Below, piece by piece: positions 46,567-57,798 of a stretch of 64,000 nt of DNA. This DNA comes from Gloeophyllum trabeum ATCC 11539 (Eukaryota > Basidiomycota > Agaricomycetes > Gloeophyllales > Gloeophyllaceae): positions 1,657,384 through 1,721,383 of the forward strand of contig NW_006920412.1 of assembly GCF_000344685.1 (NCBI RefSeq). The letters run 5' to 3'. Within the stretch, counting starts at the first letter, position 1. Every line of letters starts with the position of its first letter. The notes beneath the pieces were generated by a model. It ran no database searches and was not told the DNA's origin. It was given only the letters and a program-made list of their open reading frames with translations. A program made the translations under genes and the position numbers.

Positions 46567-48419
46567 ATGCCTCGCGAGATAGTGACAGTTCAGCTAGGGC
46601 AATGCGGCAACCAAAGTGCGCGCGAGTTTGTCTGGATTCTCGAACGGTCTGATCTCTAAGTCGGGCGGACTATAAGTGGGATCCGTATTCTGGCAACGCC
46701 TCTGCGCCGAACATGGTATCAGCAAAGAAGGCATTCTGGAAGAGTGGGCAACTGAAGGGGGCGACAGAAAAGATGTGTTCTTCTACCAAGCAGATGACGA
46801 ACACTATATTCCTCGCGCCATCCTGGTCGATCTGGAGCCCCGCGTACGTTCGCATACTGAGCGTTTCCTTGTCTGAGCGCGGGCCCTGATCCTGGGATAG
46901 GTCATCAATAACATCTTGTCCTCCCCGTTTGCCAATCTATATAATCCAGAGAATATCTTCGTTAGCAAGGATGGTGGTGGTGCAGGCAATAACTGGGCGC
47001 ATGGCTATGCTGCCGGAGAGCGAATATATGAAGAGGTCATGGAGATGGTTGACCGAGAGGCGGAGGGCAGCGATTCATTAGAGGTGAATAAATGCGCCTT
47101 TGCCCGATCCGAAGTTACTTACTATACTTCCTTAGGGCTTTATGCTCATGCACTCCATAGCAGGAGGGACTGGATCTGGATTGGGCTCTTTCCTCCTGGA
47201 ACGGCTGAACGACAAATTTCCGAAGAAGCTCATTCAAACCTACTCGGTGTTCCCAAATGCGCAAGAAGGAGATGTAGTGGTTCAACCGTACAACTCACTC
47301 TTGACCTTAAAGCGCTTGACCAATCATGCCGACTCCGTCGTTGTCTTGGATAACGGCGCCCTTGCTCGGATTTCGGCGGATCGTCTACATGTCCAAACCC
47401 CCACATTCGATCAAACAAACCAGCTTGTAAGGTAGCCTTTGCTTTCCTTAGCAATGACTCACTGTTATCCTCCAGGTCTCCACCGTTATGGCAGCTAGCA
47501 CGCAAACATTGCGGTACCCGGGATACATGAATAATGATCTCGTTGGTATAATCGCGTCTCTCATTCCAACCCCGCGTTGTCACTTCCTCATGACCTCATA
47601 TACCCCCTTCACGAGTGACCAGATTGACAAGGTATATTTTTAGCTCTTCAAGCGAGATCTGGTCTTACTGTGCCATTTATCAGGCCAAGCCGATTAGACG
47701 GACAACTGTGTTGGACGTCATGCGTCGACTCCTCCAGCCGAAGAACCGGATGGTATTAACCACACCCAGCAAGACAGCTTGCTACATATCCATCCTCAAT
47801 ATCATCCAAGGCGAGGTTGAATCAAACGACGTGCGTCCCCTCGCTGCCGCTCTCTGCTGCCCCTGAACACTGTCATTCGTAGGTACACCAATCCCTGTTA
47901 CGGATACGCGAGCGTCAGCTGGCAAATTTCATCCCATGGGGTCCAGCGTCAATCCAAGTGGCTCTAACGCGCAGATCTCCATACGTTGCAACAAGTCATC
48001 GAGTCAGTGGCTTGATGCTGGCTAACCACACCAGTATTGCCTCTGTGAGTCCATGCCTGTTTAATCATGAAGTAGTGCTCTCATACTTGCGACCATATCA
48101 GCTTTTTAAACGCATGTTAGATCAATACGATCGACTGAGGAAACGCAACGCATTCTTGGACCAGTATAAGAAAGAGAGGGTGTTTGAAAATGGGCTCGAC
48201 GAGTTTGATGATGCACGGTGAGCGAGCATAGCTCTATGCCCAGCGCATTTCGTGCCTGAACGCGACTATTAGTGCCACGGCGGAGGAGCTCCTCAAAGAA
48301 TACAAGGCTTGCGAAAGCCCCGATTACATTGCCTATGTAAGTGGCGCGTCACGTCTTTCAAACGCTGACTTGTGATTTCCTCACCCCAGGGCACGCCAAA
48401 CGATGACCAGGCGTCATAG
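46567..48419 (+). CDS. TUB4: Gamma-tubulin
   Basis: Nucleates microtubules at the spindle pole body. The ATG at 46567 gives [16 protein letters not shown]. The first intron (from 46616) leads into [20 protein letters not shown]. Gamma-type features include [40 protein letters not shown] and the tubulin signature [50 protein letters not shown] and [20 protein letters not shown] follow. The C-terminus runs [34 protein letters not shown], then [20 protein letters not shown] and ends PNDDQAS. Around ten exons. It is followed by the convergent MBF1 gene at 164 bases. Confidence 0.95.
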
Positions 48420-48583
48420 CACGTCGACCAGTCTCATTCTAGGGACACTTGTAGGACTCTGCCGTACGATTTTGGCACGATGGGAGGATAGCATTGGTGA
48501 TGATGGTACATGTAACTCTATATAACAAGCAGTATGCAATGTCCATAATCGTGAGGACATGGTGCGACTACGGAGAGGTCAAA

Positions 48584-49203
48584 TCACGATTTCTTTGGCC
48601 TCTCCAGCTTCTTCCCAATGTCGCTACCTGTGCGTGACGATACTGTCAATACTAGTCACGCAAGCCCTCAATCAATGCGCACCTCTCAGCTTGATGCCAA
48701 GCGCTCGCTCGAGCTTTCCAAGCACCTGAGGATTGGGGATCGCCTTCCCAGCTTCATAGTCCTGAAGCACAGAGGGTTTCTCATTGATCTTCTGCGCCAG
48801 GTCTTTCTGGGTCAGGCCCAGGTCCATTCGTCCCTTCTGAATTGCCTGATATACGAAGACAGCATGTAACGGTAAGCAGACAGCCAATTGATCGCCTAAT
48901 CACGAACCTTTCCGACTGTCGGCGAGATCTTGGGGGGAGGTGCGACTTCGTTTTCGCGATCTAGTTTGGCTATTCTTTGATGGTCGGTGCTTGCGTGGGC
49001 CTTGTTAGTCCCAGCAGTCACCTTCTTGTCGGTTGCGACGACAGCGCCAGCTCGACGCGCAGCTTCCGGGCTCTCAGCTAGATTTTACACAGCACACGCC
49101 ACGGACACGTACCATTCAAGTCCGACGTGTTTCTAGTGACTTTGGGCGCCTTGGCTTTGAAACCGATGACGGTCTTGCTGTCCCATTCCTCTGCGCCGCT
49201 CAT
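48584..49203 (-). CDS. MBF1: Multiprotein-bridging factor 1
   Basis: Transcriptional co-activator linking bZIP activators such as Gcn4 to TBP, with an added role on stalled ribosomes in yeast. The start at 49203 gives [20 protein letters not shown] and [11 protein letters not shown] second exon reads [20 protein letters not shown] and [18 protein letters not shown]. The third is [20 protein letters not shown] with [20 protein letters not shown], the Cro/C1-type helix-turn-helix. The last short exon gives [13 protein letters not shown]. About 150 residues, standard for the family. Confidence 0.93.
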
Positions 49204-49700
49204 GTCGATTCTATGTGGTATAAGAGATTGAACGCAAGCGAAAACCGTGGCGAAAGATGAATGGATACGTTTGACTCGATTTCCCCGCACTTCCGATTCT
49301 TATAGGTGATCGCCGTCACGCCGTAGTGCGTCAGCGGTCAACCGGTCACTGTCTCCGGCATCGTCCGGCCGGAGATTACATAATTGAAGGACTGATACTG
49401 ATGCCACCGCCCAGGGTAGGCCTACCAGGTCGTTGCAAGGTCGTTGACATCCTCGTTGCTGCGGTCGTCGTTGACTCTTTCTCCTCTTCACGCTATCTTT
49501 CTTGCACTGGGCAGGATCCCAGCATTATAGTCACATAATTTGCGGCGATTGATCCGATCCAGGTGGTCATAATTTGAGGTTCTGCGCGGTCTTCCTACAG
49601 CGTTTACCAGTATGTAATCAAGTCAGAGCACAAGGTGTCATGCTAAGTCTATCTCCGGGCACAGCACTCTCGTTTGTCGGTGATTCGTCTCGTTGAGGCC
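49204..49700. promoter_or_regulatory. Divergent intergenic region (MBF1 / proline-rich orphan)
   Basis: Contains an 18-codon upstream frame at 49640-49696 that stops 4 bases before the orphan's ATG. Otherwise no gene-like frame is seen. Confidence 0.5.
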
Positions 49701-50159
49701 ATGCCCCGTCGACCCCCGCCTTCGGCTCTTAGACTCGTACCGGGCCCGACCCCTCCCCGCGGGCAGCCTAAGCATGTCCTGCCTTCGCTCCCGAATCCGA
49801 CATTTCAGCCTCCGTCAATGTTGCGGGGCCCAAGCCCCCGACCGCGGACAAAGGCAGATACCATGTCATCCCACACCAGAAATCCCGAGCCCGCAATGGG
49901 CGCCGTGTCACATCTGGGGCATAGGAGTCATGCGAGTTTACCAGCTCTGATCATTCCTGGCATGGCTGGCATGGAACCCAGCCCGACTCCTGTTACAAGG
50001 TCGCCTTCCCCGACATCGAGCAGCGGCAGCAAGTTCGTTCCCGGCCCTTGGGATCATTCGAGGAGTATTGTGGTGCCCCTTAACGTCGATACATTGCTCG
50101 CTGCGCCGAAACCTGCAGCTGTCAGTCCTGCAACGGGATTTGGGTGGATGATGATCTAG
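49701..50159 (+). CDS. Small proline/serine-rich hypothetical protein
   Basis: A single uninterrupted frame of 152 residues from the ATG at 49701 (MPRRPPPSALRLVPGPTPPR) to the stop at 50157-50159. It is rich in Pro, Ser and Arg, with SSGSKFVPGPWDHSRSIVVP and LNVDTLLAAPKPAAVSPATG near the C-terminus as the only part that looks constrained. No signal peptide, membrane segment or known domain is visible. A likely disordered regulatory protein, or possibly a chance frame; continuous length and composition favour a real gene. The protein-coding call rests on the frame alone. Confidence 0.5.
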   Translation: MPRRPPPSALRLVPGPTPPRGQPKHVLPSLPNPTFQPPSMLRGPSPRPRTKADTMSSHTRNPEPAMGAVSHLGHRSHASLPALIIPGMAGMEPSPTPVTRSPSPTSSSGSKFVPGPWDHSRSIVVPLNVDTLLAAPKPAAVSPATGFGWMMI

Positions 50160-50551
50160 GACGCGAGTACCGGATGCTATAGCACCGAGTCGGTACCGCC
50201 AGCGTACCCTCCGGGAGAGGCAAACGCGATGTGTTTACGATAACAGGATCGAGACGAGGTTGTACTAGTAGTGCACCAGTTATAAGTACTGCCGCTACTG
50301 TAGACTACAGTACTGTCAAGCAAAATTGTTTGGCCCCGTTGTAGATGCCGCAGCCTCGTGGCTAGGCGGTGTGCAAAATCAGATATAGAGGAGAAACCAG
50401 ACGGGGTCGTGGCGTCTTATTCCTTTTCCATCAACACCGTTCTCTTCTTCCACTGACCATTCTCTAACCCGCTGGGAATCTCTGCAAGGCGCCTCTGACG
50501 AAGTAATTTCTGACCATATCCACCGGACCATTGTACAATTCCAAGGACATC
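50160..50551. promoter_or_regulatory. Intergenic region, promoter of the RRM/R3H gene
   Basis: No gene-like frame. Short self-complementary stretches such as GTAGACTAC near 50300 are too small to interpret. The pyrimidine-rich stretch at 50420-50460 is compatible with a leader. Confidence 0.5.
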
Positions 50552-52330
50552 ATGACGAGCTCCCCATCTATCCCGGATATCTCTGCCCTGTCACTCTCTC
50601 AGAATTCCCAGCAACGTCTTCATGATTCTTATGATTACGAGGGCAACAGCGGCGGCAACAGGTCCAACTACTTCTCTACTTCGCCTCCCATCCCGGCCCA
50701 GTCCCAGTACAACCCTCTCGGCATGAGTCAGTCCCCGCTCAAGAAGCCCGCTCGTGCTGGGTTGCCTACCGTACGTGACTCTCCATGTTCTCTCCCTGCG
50801 CTATCACCCTGACATGCATCGGCAGCAATGGATGGATAATGCTGGCGGCGCTGACGTCCGCTCCCTTTCGCCCAACAATAATTCGGATTTGTCCTCCTCC
50901 GGCTCTCCCCCCCCTCAGTACATGGGTTCTTCGGCTATGACTCCAGGCACCCCTGGAGGAGGCTTGGATGACGATATTATACCAAATGCTATTGTCATCA
51001 AGAACATACCGTTTAATGTCAAGCGCGAAACCCTCCTCGATATCATTGTTAGTATTCGCTGTTATGTCCATTAGTCCTACTAAACGTGGATCACGTAGGC
51101 GTCGCTTGCTATCCCTACGCCCTACGCCTTCAATTATCACCTTGACCAATCGGGTCAATTCCGCGGATTGGCTTTCGCGAATTTCCGCCAAGCGGCCGAC
51201 GCTGATGCCGTGGTTGCAGCCCTCAACGGGTTTGACGTTCAAGGGAGAAAGCTCCGCGTCGAATACAAGAAGGTCCTCCAGGCAGGTGAGAAAGAGAGGA
51301 TCGAACGAGAGAAGGCAATCCGGCGCATGAAGTCGATGCAGCTTGAAAAGGAGGCTGCGATGGCCGGCGTCAACCAGCAGCCCCAACAAGGGTACGACGA
51401 GTTCGGTGCAATTATCGCTCCTACCTTTAGTCCCTCTCGCTCGTTCTCCGGTGGTTACCCGTCTTCGCAGTCTTACCCCTCCCCTCCGGTCGCCCCTCCT
51501 ATGCCCGTGCCCCAGCCTTACAACAACGCCAGTCCTCCCCCTATGCAGCCCACCACTCCGGGCTCATCTGCCAAGGGTAATAGTTCTAACGAATTGGACA
51601 TGAATGATCCCGCCACCCTGGAAATTTATTCGAGAATCCTGCTCTTTAAGGATGATCCCATGCGAGATGAACTCGCATTCTCGAGGCAGTTGTCTCCGAA
51701 GCAAAGGAGAATCGTTCATTTGGTGGCTCAGAGACTAGGCGTATACCATTACTCTGTTGGTGAAGGAGAGGAAAGATTCGCCGTTGTCACTCGTATTGAT
51801 CCTGCTACTGTAAGGAGCTTGTTCACCTTGCTATTCGTCCACTAATGCGTCTGTCCTTGTAGCGCCAGCAGGCCGGCAGGCACACGCTTTCCCGTGCCCC
51901 GTCTGCCTATCTCTCACCCACAAGCTCGTCGCAGACTCACGCGAGTCTCCTTCGTTCCAAGAAGTCAATGCCTGATATGACCACCTTGCGGTCGCAGGCC
52001 CCTCGTCTGACGACTCGTTCTTCCAATGGCAACATCCGCGAAGGCTACGCCACGATAGCCTCACCCTCGCGTCGTTCTCCTGGCGGGTTCGGCTCTCTCT
52101 TCGGAAACTCGAACGCATTCGGTAACAGCGGCTCCATTCCGCCCGTTCCCAGCTTACCCGCGAGTGTGGCGGGCGCGGTGAATGGAAATGAAGGCCCAGC
52201 CAGCGGGGTTGTACGCCAGCCTCGGGGACCCGCCGCCGTTGGTTTTGGCACTCGACGTGAAAGGACGCTAACGGATACTCAACCTCGCGGCGGGCTTGAG
52301 GCTAGGTCTCATGAACCTCTGGAAATTTAA
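50552..52330 (+). CDS. RRM and R3H RNA-binding protein (Pin4/Cip1-Cip2 family)
   Basis: The ATG at 50552 gives MTSSPSIPDISALSLSQNSQ, a Ser/Asn/Pro-rich N-terminus. The RRM follows at about residue 130: NAIVIKNIPFNVKRETLLDI (RNP2), then GQFRGLAFANFRQAADADAV (RNP1, GLAFANF), with a charged helix AGEKERIEREKAIRRMKSMQ after it. A Pro/Ser-rich linker leads to an R3H-type domain: DPATLEIYSRILLFKDDPMR, then ELAFSRQLSPKQRRIVHLVA and QRLGVYHYSVGEGEERFAVV. The tail is Ser/Arg-rich and ends EARSHEPLEI. This order matches budding yeast Pin4 and fission yeast Cip1/Cip2, which act in cell-cycle and stress control of mRNAs. Four exons, about 535 residues. Confidence 0.85.
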
Positions 52331-53010
52331 AGCAAACTACGCTCACGCGGAAGATCGGCTCAGTATTAGATTTTGGAAGACCTGCTGGACGCAGATCCGC
52401 CAGTATATGAATGGGACGTTTGTCTTGCGGTTTGATAAATTGCTCGTGCCTCCCTTCACATTCTTTTACCTCTTTAATGAAGCTTATTAACTCTCCAGTT
52501 GCCCCTCCAGTCCTGTCATCCTCTTGCATACTGCAATATCTGTTTATTGTCGACGTGGTCATTGCTCTAGTACGAATCTCGCATTACAACAAAATTTTCT
52601 ATATGCATCTTTCCTTGTATCTGGGTTATCTATATTATATAGCTCGCTGTTGCCACGTCCTGGTGTTGGACCGGGTCTGCTGAATGGAGACAAGGTTCTT
52701 GGTGCAAGGGCCTCAACGCCACATATTCCACGTGAGCTCATTATGCTTCCGTTCGCGCTTGGCATGACCTCGTTCAAGTTGGCCACTACGTATGGCTAGC
52801 ATCTAGAATCCACAGACGTTGCGCTGCGTGTGCGGCCTCCATCAGCAATTCTCCCCGGGTAACCGTCTTCGTGTGGGCCTCATGGGCTATAAAATCCGAC
52901 AGTCGCGGTCTTGAGACCCGCTCCGTTTCTCCAACTTCACTGTACTAGTAGCGCCTTGGTGCAAAACACCCTGAGTATCTTGTACAAGGAGACCCCAGGA
53001 CGCATACGCC
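52331..53010. other. Intergenic region, 3' flank of RRM/R3H gene and bestrophin promoter
   Basis: Low-coding 680-base gap with T-rich sequence (52430-52650). Frames of 60 to 90 codons are present, but none looks like a protein. No repeat or RNA gene seen. Confidence 0.5.
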
Positions 53011-55217
53011 ATGCATGTCGTCCCTCAGGACCCCTTCTTTCTGCTCCGACTCAGCCTGAAGAAACTGAAGGCTACCGTCATTGTCGACATATGGCCCCAG
53101 GTTTTATTCTTCACGCTTATCGCAACAAGTAATGGCCAGTTCTCCTCACGATTTCTCTGAAGTATATTCATGCCTCCATCTTCGAATTCACCAGTGGTGT
53201 CTCTAGTGTCAGATATGACAACAACGTCCCTCGCCATATCCAACCAGATGTTGACGGTCCTTGGAACAGTGCTCGGCTTGGTTGTATCGTTCCGGACATC
53301 GTCCGCATATGAACGGTCACAATGCTCAGCACTGGGTCAAGAAATGAGCTGACTGTTGAGTTGCAGGTATCAGGAGGGCCGAAAACTCTGGACAAGTATT
53401 CTGTTGGCCTCTCGAAACCTAGCGCACATGGTGAGAAAATCTTGTAGTACCGCGAGCTTATCAGGTTAACTTCAGACGTAGATTTGGAATCACGTCCCAA
53501 TTGAGCGTGAGGATCCAGATAAAAAGAAAACAGATGGGTCCAGCGATAAGCCTGAAGCCGATAAACAGAAAGACAGCAAGGATGGGTCAGCTGGGAGCGA
53601 CGCTCAGGATGATGAGAAAACCAAAAAACAGAAGCAGCTCCTGTCGGCTGTGATCGAGAAGAAAACTATGATCAACTTGGTAGGTGTGGCATGCACCTCC
53701 TACAGTCACTTCATAAATCTCTCTTAGATCCAGGCATTCAGTGTTTCAGTCAAGGTGAGCATATCTTGTCGTGGATGTAGACGCTTGAACTGCAACTCTC
53801 GGTCGTCAGCATTTTCTACGTGGGGAGGCGGGTATATATTACGAAGACCTTTATCCGCTGGTTTGCTTTCTACCTCGATACGCAACTCATCCACCGGAGC
53901 GGCCATCTGATGCCGACATGCTACCCCTATGGAAAGCTTCGAATATGGTCAATACGCCGGCTGAATCCTCAGATAAGCCTTTGCATCTACCGCAGGCCAC
54001 AAAAGTACAGTCCGATCCTGGGCCGGAGGCTTCAGCAGCTACGAGTAATCGCATCGGACGGCGCAAGCGGCGAGATACGTTCGACCCAGAGAAAGCTCTG
54101 CCTTATGTCCCCAGCGACAAACCCTTGCTACCGGCACGTAATCCTCCCGGATCCTCAGTTGTTGATATATTCCGAGTACTCTTCACTGGCGGGAAACGAG
54201 GCGGTTGGCGGCATCCTCGTCCGACCAGCATCTCCATTGAATCCAATATACCCCTAGAGATTACGCTGTTTCTCAGCAGCTACTTAGCATGGCTACTGAA
54301 GAAAGGATACCTGACCCCGGCCATCGCGACGGGAATCACAAACAATATTGCCAGTTTACAGGAAGCCGTCACTAATCTTGAAAGAATTCGGAGCACTCCC
54401 CTGCCGTTCGCGTACCAGGCTCACCTGAGGATGACCATATGGTGAGCTGTCAAATGTGGAGCGTCTACTCTTTCTGTCGCTGAAGGAGGCATACAGGCTG
54501 TACTTATTTTTCCTACCGGTCAGTCTCCAGTGACCAGATCATCCCTCCCGGCATATAACAGAAGGAGTTACAGTTCCAAATCTATTCCGCCTTTAAATAC
54601 CTTACCATCCCGTAAGCTGTATCTCATCGTCGTGCACCCACTCTGTGTCTCATCTTCGTAGTGCAACTGCATTCGCTTCTTTCCTGCTCTTAGGTTTTTT
54701 GGAGATCGGACAGGAAATGTACGGGGATCAGGCACAAAGCTACTCTTCAATACTAATTGTGTTTCAGAGAGAATCCCTTCAATTATGACGATAACGACCT
54801 CGGTAAGTCTCTAAGCATTGTATTGTTTGGACGCGTCCGGCTCGTACTAAGCATGTCGATTGTGTATAACCAGATTTGGACGGCTTTTGTCTGTCGATAC
54901 AACGGGAACTGCACGAGATCACTGCGGTACGTATATCTTGCTTGATACCACAAGGACTGCACACTCAGATATTTGCACTGGCACGCACGCAGCATACATC
55001 TCCCGAGCCCGACACGTATATATTCTCGATGTGGAACCAGCCTTTCGCCCCGGGCGACCGTCGAAACGCGGAGGAGATGATGAACGACGTCTCTCATGAA
55101 TATCTATCCCCTGACACTGGAGTGGCTAGTCTGAGGAGGACTCTGCTGAAGAGTTGGAGGGACGTAGATGGAATGACGAGGGACTGGCGGAATGGCCATG
55201 GAGGTTCCTTCCCGTGA
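53011..55217 (+). CDS. Bestrophin/UPF0187-family anion channel
   Basis: Membrane channel of the bestrophin-like family. The ATG at 53011 gives MHVVPQDPFFLLRLSLKKLK, then IVDIWPQVLFFTLIAT, a first hydrophobic span. Splicing continues to VSLVSDMTTTSLAISNQMLT and VLGTVLGLVVSFRTSSAYER, the family core, then GRKLWTSILLASRNLAHMIW. A long Lys/Asp/Ser-rich insertion (DKKKTDGSSDKPEADKQKDS) follows. Later exons give IQAFSVSVKHFLRGEAGIYY, LEITLFLSSYLAWLLKKGYL, TNLERIRSTPLPFAYQAHLR, then a span with LYLFFLPFQIYS and TAFASFLLLGFLEIGQEIEN. PFNYDDNDLDLDGFCLSIQR is the typical NPF-type cytoplasmic signature. About eight exons. Stop at 55215-55217, convergent with the protease gene. Confidence 0.87.
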
Positions 55218-55425
55218 TTACAACAGAGCCCGACGAGATGCCCGGACATGCGACATTCGTTGGAGTTGCTTGACCTGCCTGCTTGTCCTCGTGCGAAGTT
55301 CGTTGTATATTTTCGCGTAAGACTATAGCGAAGCCACGAAACTATCATTATGGCCTTGAGCCAGCAACTGAATATACTCGAGGAGTATAACTTGGGTGTT
55401 CCAGCTTCCACGAGCCGCCAAGTGC

Positions 55426-57025
55426 TTACTTGCGAGTCGCGAAACCCATGCGCTGGTTTCCGATGTCCCAAACGCTGTAATAATGCTTGAGCAGACTCCC
55501 CCCGATCAGCTGGGCCCCAAAATCCCCCGCATTGATGAACGTCTGGCAAGTTGACGGGTCGCTCGCGAACGGGCCGACATTGAGCTCGCTGCTGGGCACC
55601 GTCAGGTTGAACGGCGTCCCATTGGTTGAAGTGAAAGTGAGGTCCAGGACGGCGGGCAGGGAGTCGATCTTGCTACAAGCGATGCCGTAGGCACCGGGCT
55701 CGTCAGCGAAGGGCTTAATGTCAGGCGAGATGAGGGCATATATTTCCTAGGGAGAGCACGCGATGAGCTGCCCCGCCAATTTAGAAGGGAGTAAGGTTAC
55801 TTACCTCCGTAGTATTGGTGTCGAAGACGGCGTTGCTGGTCCCGCTGTCGAATATTACCTCCCATCGTTCCTGGAGCGCCCTAGTCGTTTGGCCGTTGAC
55901 GGATGCCCCGCGCCACTCCAATACCCACGACCCGTAGGCATCACTGGTAAGAGGAGCGTAGGTCAAAGGGCCTGCAAAGACAGCAGTGAGGAATGGCATG
56001 TCTCACAATTGAGCGTTGAAGCCTACCATCGAACTTGCTTTCGTCGATGCCACCGAGGGTGAGTTCAGCATTGCCGACAGCCTTGGGAGTGAGATACAAC
56101 CCAAAGAGGGCTAAAAGGAACATAAACCCTAGCTGGTCAAGTTATAAGCAGCCGAGTGCGTACATGGCAAGCCTTGGTCGATGAGAGCGCCAAAGACACC
56201 GTAAGCATCAGAGCTCATCCCTACAATCGTATAAAGGTCAGATCGCACCAGCTACAACAAATATATGAGCTCGCCTTGTATGCCATCAAATGGGTCAATA
56301 GAGAACGCCTCAGTTTGGTTTGTGATAACCCATAGTTCGGTGTTGTTCACAGTTAAGCCGGCGACAGTCACACTGTCGTTGCCGCTGCGTACTTGGAGCT
56401 GATAGTTATCGCCCTGCACCGGGTCGACCCCGACGCCGGTGGAGAAAGTCAGCGTGTCGGTGCGTCCAGTGTCGACAAACGTCGAGCTGGCAGACGCATC
56501 GAACTGGTGTTGGTTCTTGCACGCGTCCCCACATGCAGTGCCTTAGGATAGAATAAGGTCAAGAGGATATGCAGCAGAACAGACCGCGTACTAGGGAACT
56601 CGAGGGTGTAACTGCCAGTGTCGAACACCACCTTACAGCGCTGTCGTTAGTAAGGCGAAGGTACGGGATGTCGCACGACATACCGTGAAATCCTGAGGCG
56701 GCGTGCCGACTGCATTAATTCATGAGACATAACATGTCTAAAGCATGACCCGAGTAGATTACAGACCAGATATGTTACCATACCACCTAGGCGTCGTTAG
56801 TCCAACTTGTAGGTGTATATTGGCGCAGCCAGCTCACTGCAGGTCAGTCCCTTTGAAGAAATCATTCAAAGGTAGATTGGCAGCAGACAAAGCTCTACGT
56901 CTCAAGGCTGAACCTCGTGGAGCCTTTCGAGCCGTCAGCTGAAGCGGGTGGGAATTGCTTCGTACATCTTGGCTGGAAACGCCGGAGCAAACAGCAAGAA
57001 AAGTCAAGGGTAGTGCAGGCAACAT
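55426..57025 (-). CDS. Secreted pepsin-like aspartic protease (family A1)
   Basis: The ATG at 57025 gives a signal peptide (MLPALPLTFLAVCSGVSSQ) and a propeptide rich in Arg/Ala (RKAPRGSALRRRALSAANLP). After introns WYGNISVGTPPQDFTVVFDT with GS contains the first catalytic site DTG. The middle includes VAGLTVNNTELWVITNQTEA, FDGIQGMSSDAYGVFGALID and LTPKAVGNAELTLGGIDESK. The second catalytic site is DSG in WEVIFDSGTSNAVFDTNTTE. The end is YYSVWDIGNQRMGFATRK, typical of polyporopepsin-like enzymes, with no GPI-type tail. Several N-glycosylation sequons are visible. Around ten short exons. It is an extracellular or vacuolar protease; the secretion signal favours export. Confidence 0.9.
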
Positions 57026-57798
57026 GCTGGACCGGTCCAAGGAACACCTGGGCAGTCAGCCACGTTTGCATGTCGCACTTATATACAGCGACTCTTGATC
57101 CCACTGTCCCATCCGAACCAACGCTGACTCACGCCATCCTGGAGATGCCGTTCACATTCAAACTTCTGGCATAGAATCACCTGGCAGAAGCCTTCAGAGC
57201 ATATTGGCGCACATGGCACGGTGGTTCATACGTGATCGCGTACGCCGTGGCTATCCACCGGTAGCACGCTGCAATGCTCAGGATGCGACGAATCGCCCAA
57301 TGTCGGAATCCAGTTTGACTTGTATTTGGGCACGCCCTTCAAATGAAACTCGAAGAGTTATGCAGATAATGGACCGGCTTTGTCGTTTCGAGAGAAGTTG
57401 AGTCCCAGCCACACGGGCCTCGATAATCGTCGAGGATCGAAGATCCAATGCTGTGTCAAAGCTGTACATCCGGTACATGTCAATATGGCGATTCAGATAG
57501 TTGCCGGCGGCACACGAAATCAGCCCTACTATGTATTGGTATGGCCTTGAGCCAACGATGAAATATACTACGACAATGACCCCTGATTGAGAGATGTGGA
57601 GCTACAGTTGAAAGTCGAACTATTGTGCAAGAATGAGGATAATTGTGATGGACGGACTGATAGATGAATGTGTGCTATGAACCGGACAGGGATGATTTCA
57701 GAGATGCAAAGTAGAGGCTCCAGTGAAGATAAAATGAAAACGAGATAGACAGAATATATGAGGGGAAGTCTTTCAATGGCCAGCACTCATGGAGGCGC
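57026..57798. promoter_or_regulatory. Intergenic region, protease promoter and nucleoporin 3' flank
   Basis: 770 bases with both flanking genes on the minus strand. Contains a short stem CCTCGA..TCGAGG near 57418-57435. No gene-like frame. Confidence 0.5.

Noticed and set aside
57013..57040. Aspartic protease starting five codons earlier
   Set aside because: That codon is TTG; the ATG at 57025 gives a normal signal peptide.
57418..57435. Stem CCTCGA..TCGAGG as a structured RNA or terminator
   Set aside because: Six-base stem with a six-base loop is too short to separate from chance.
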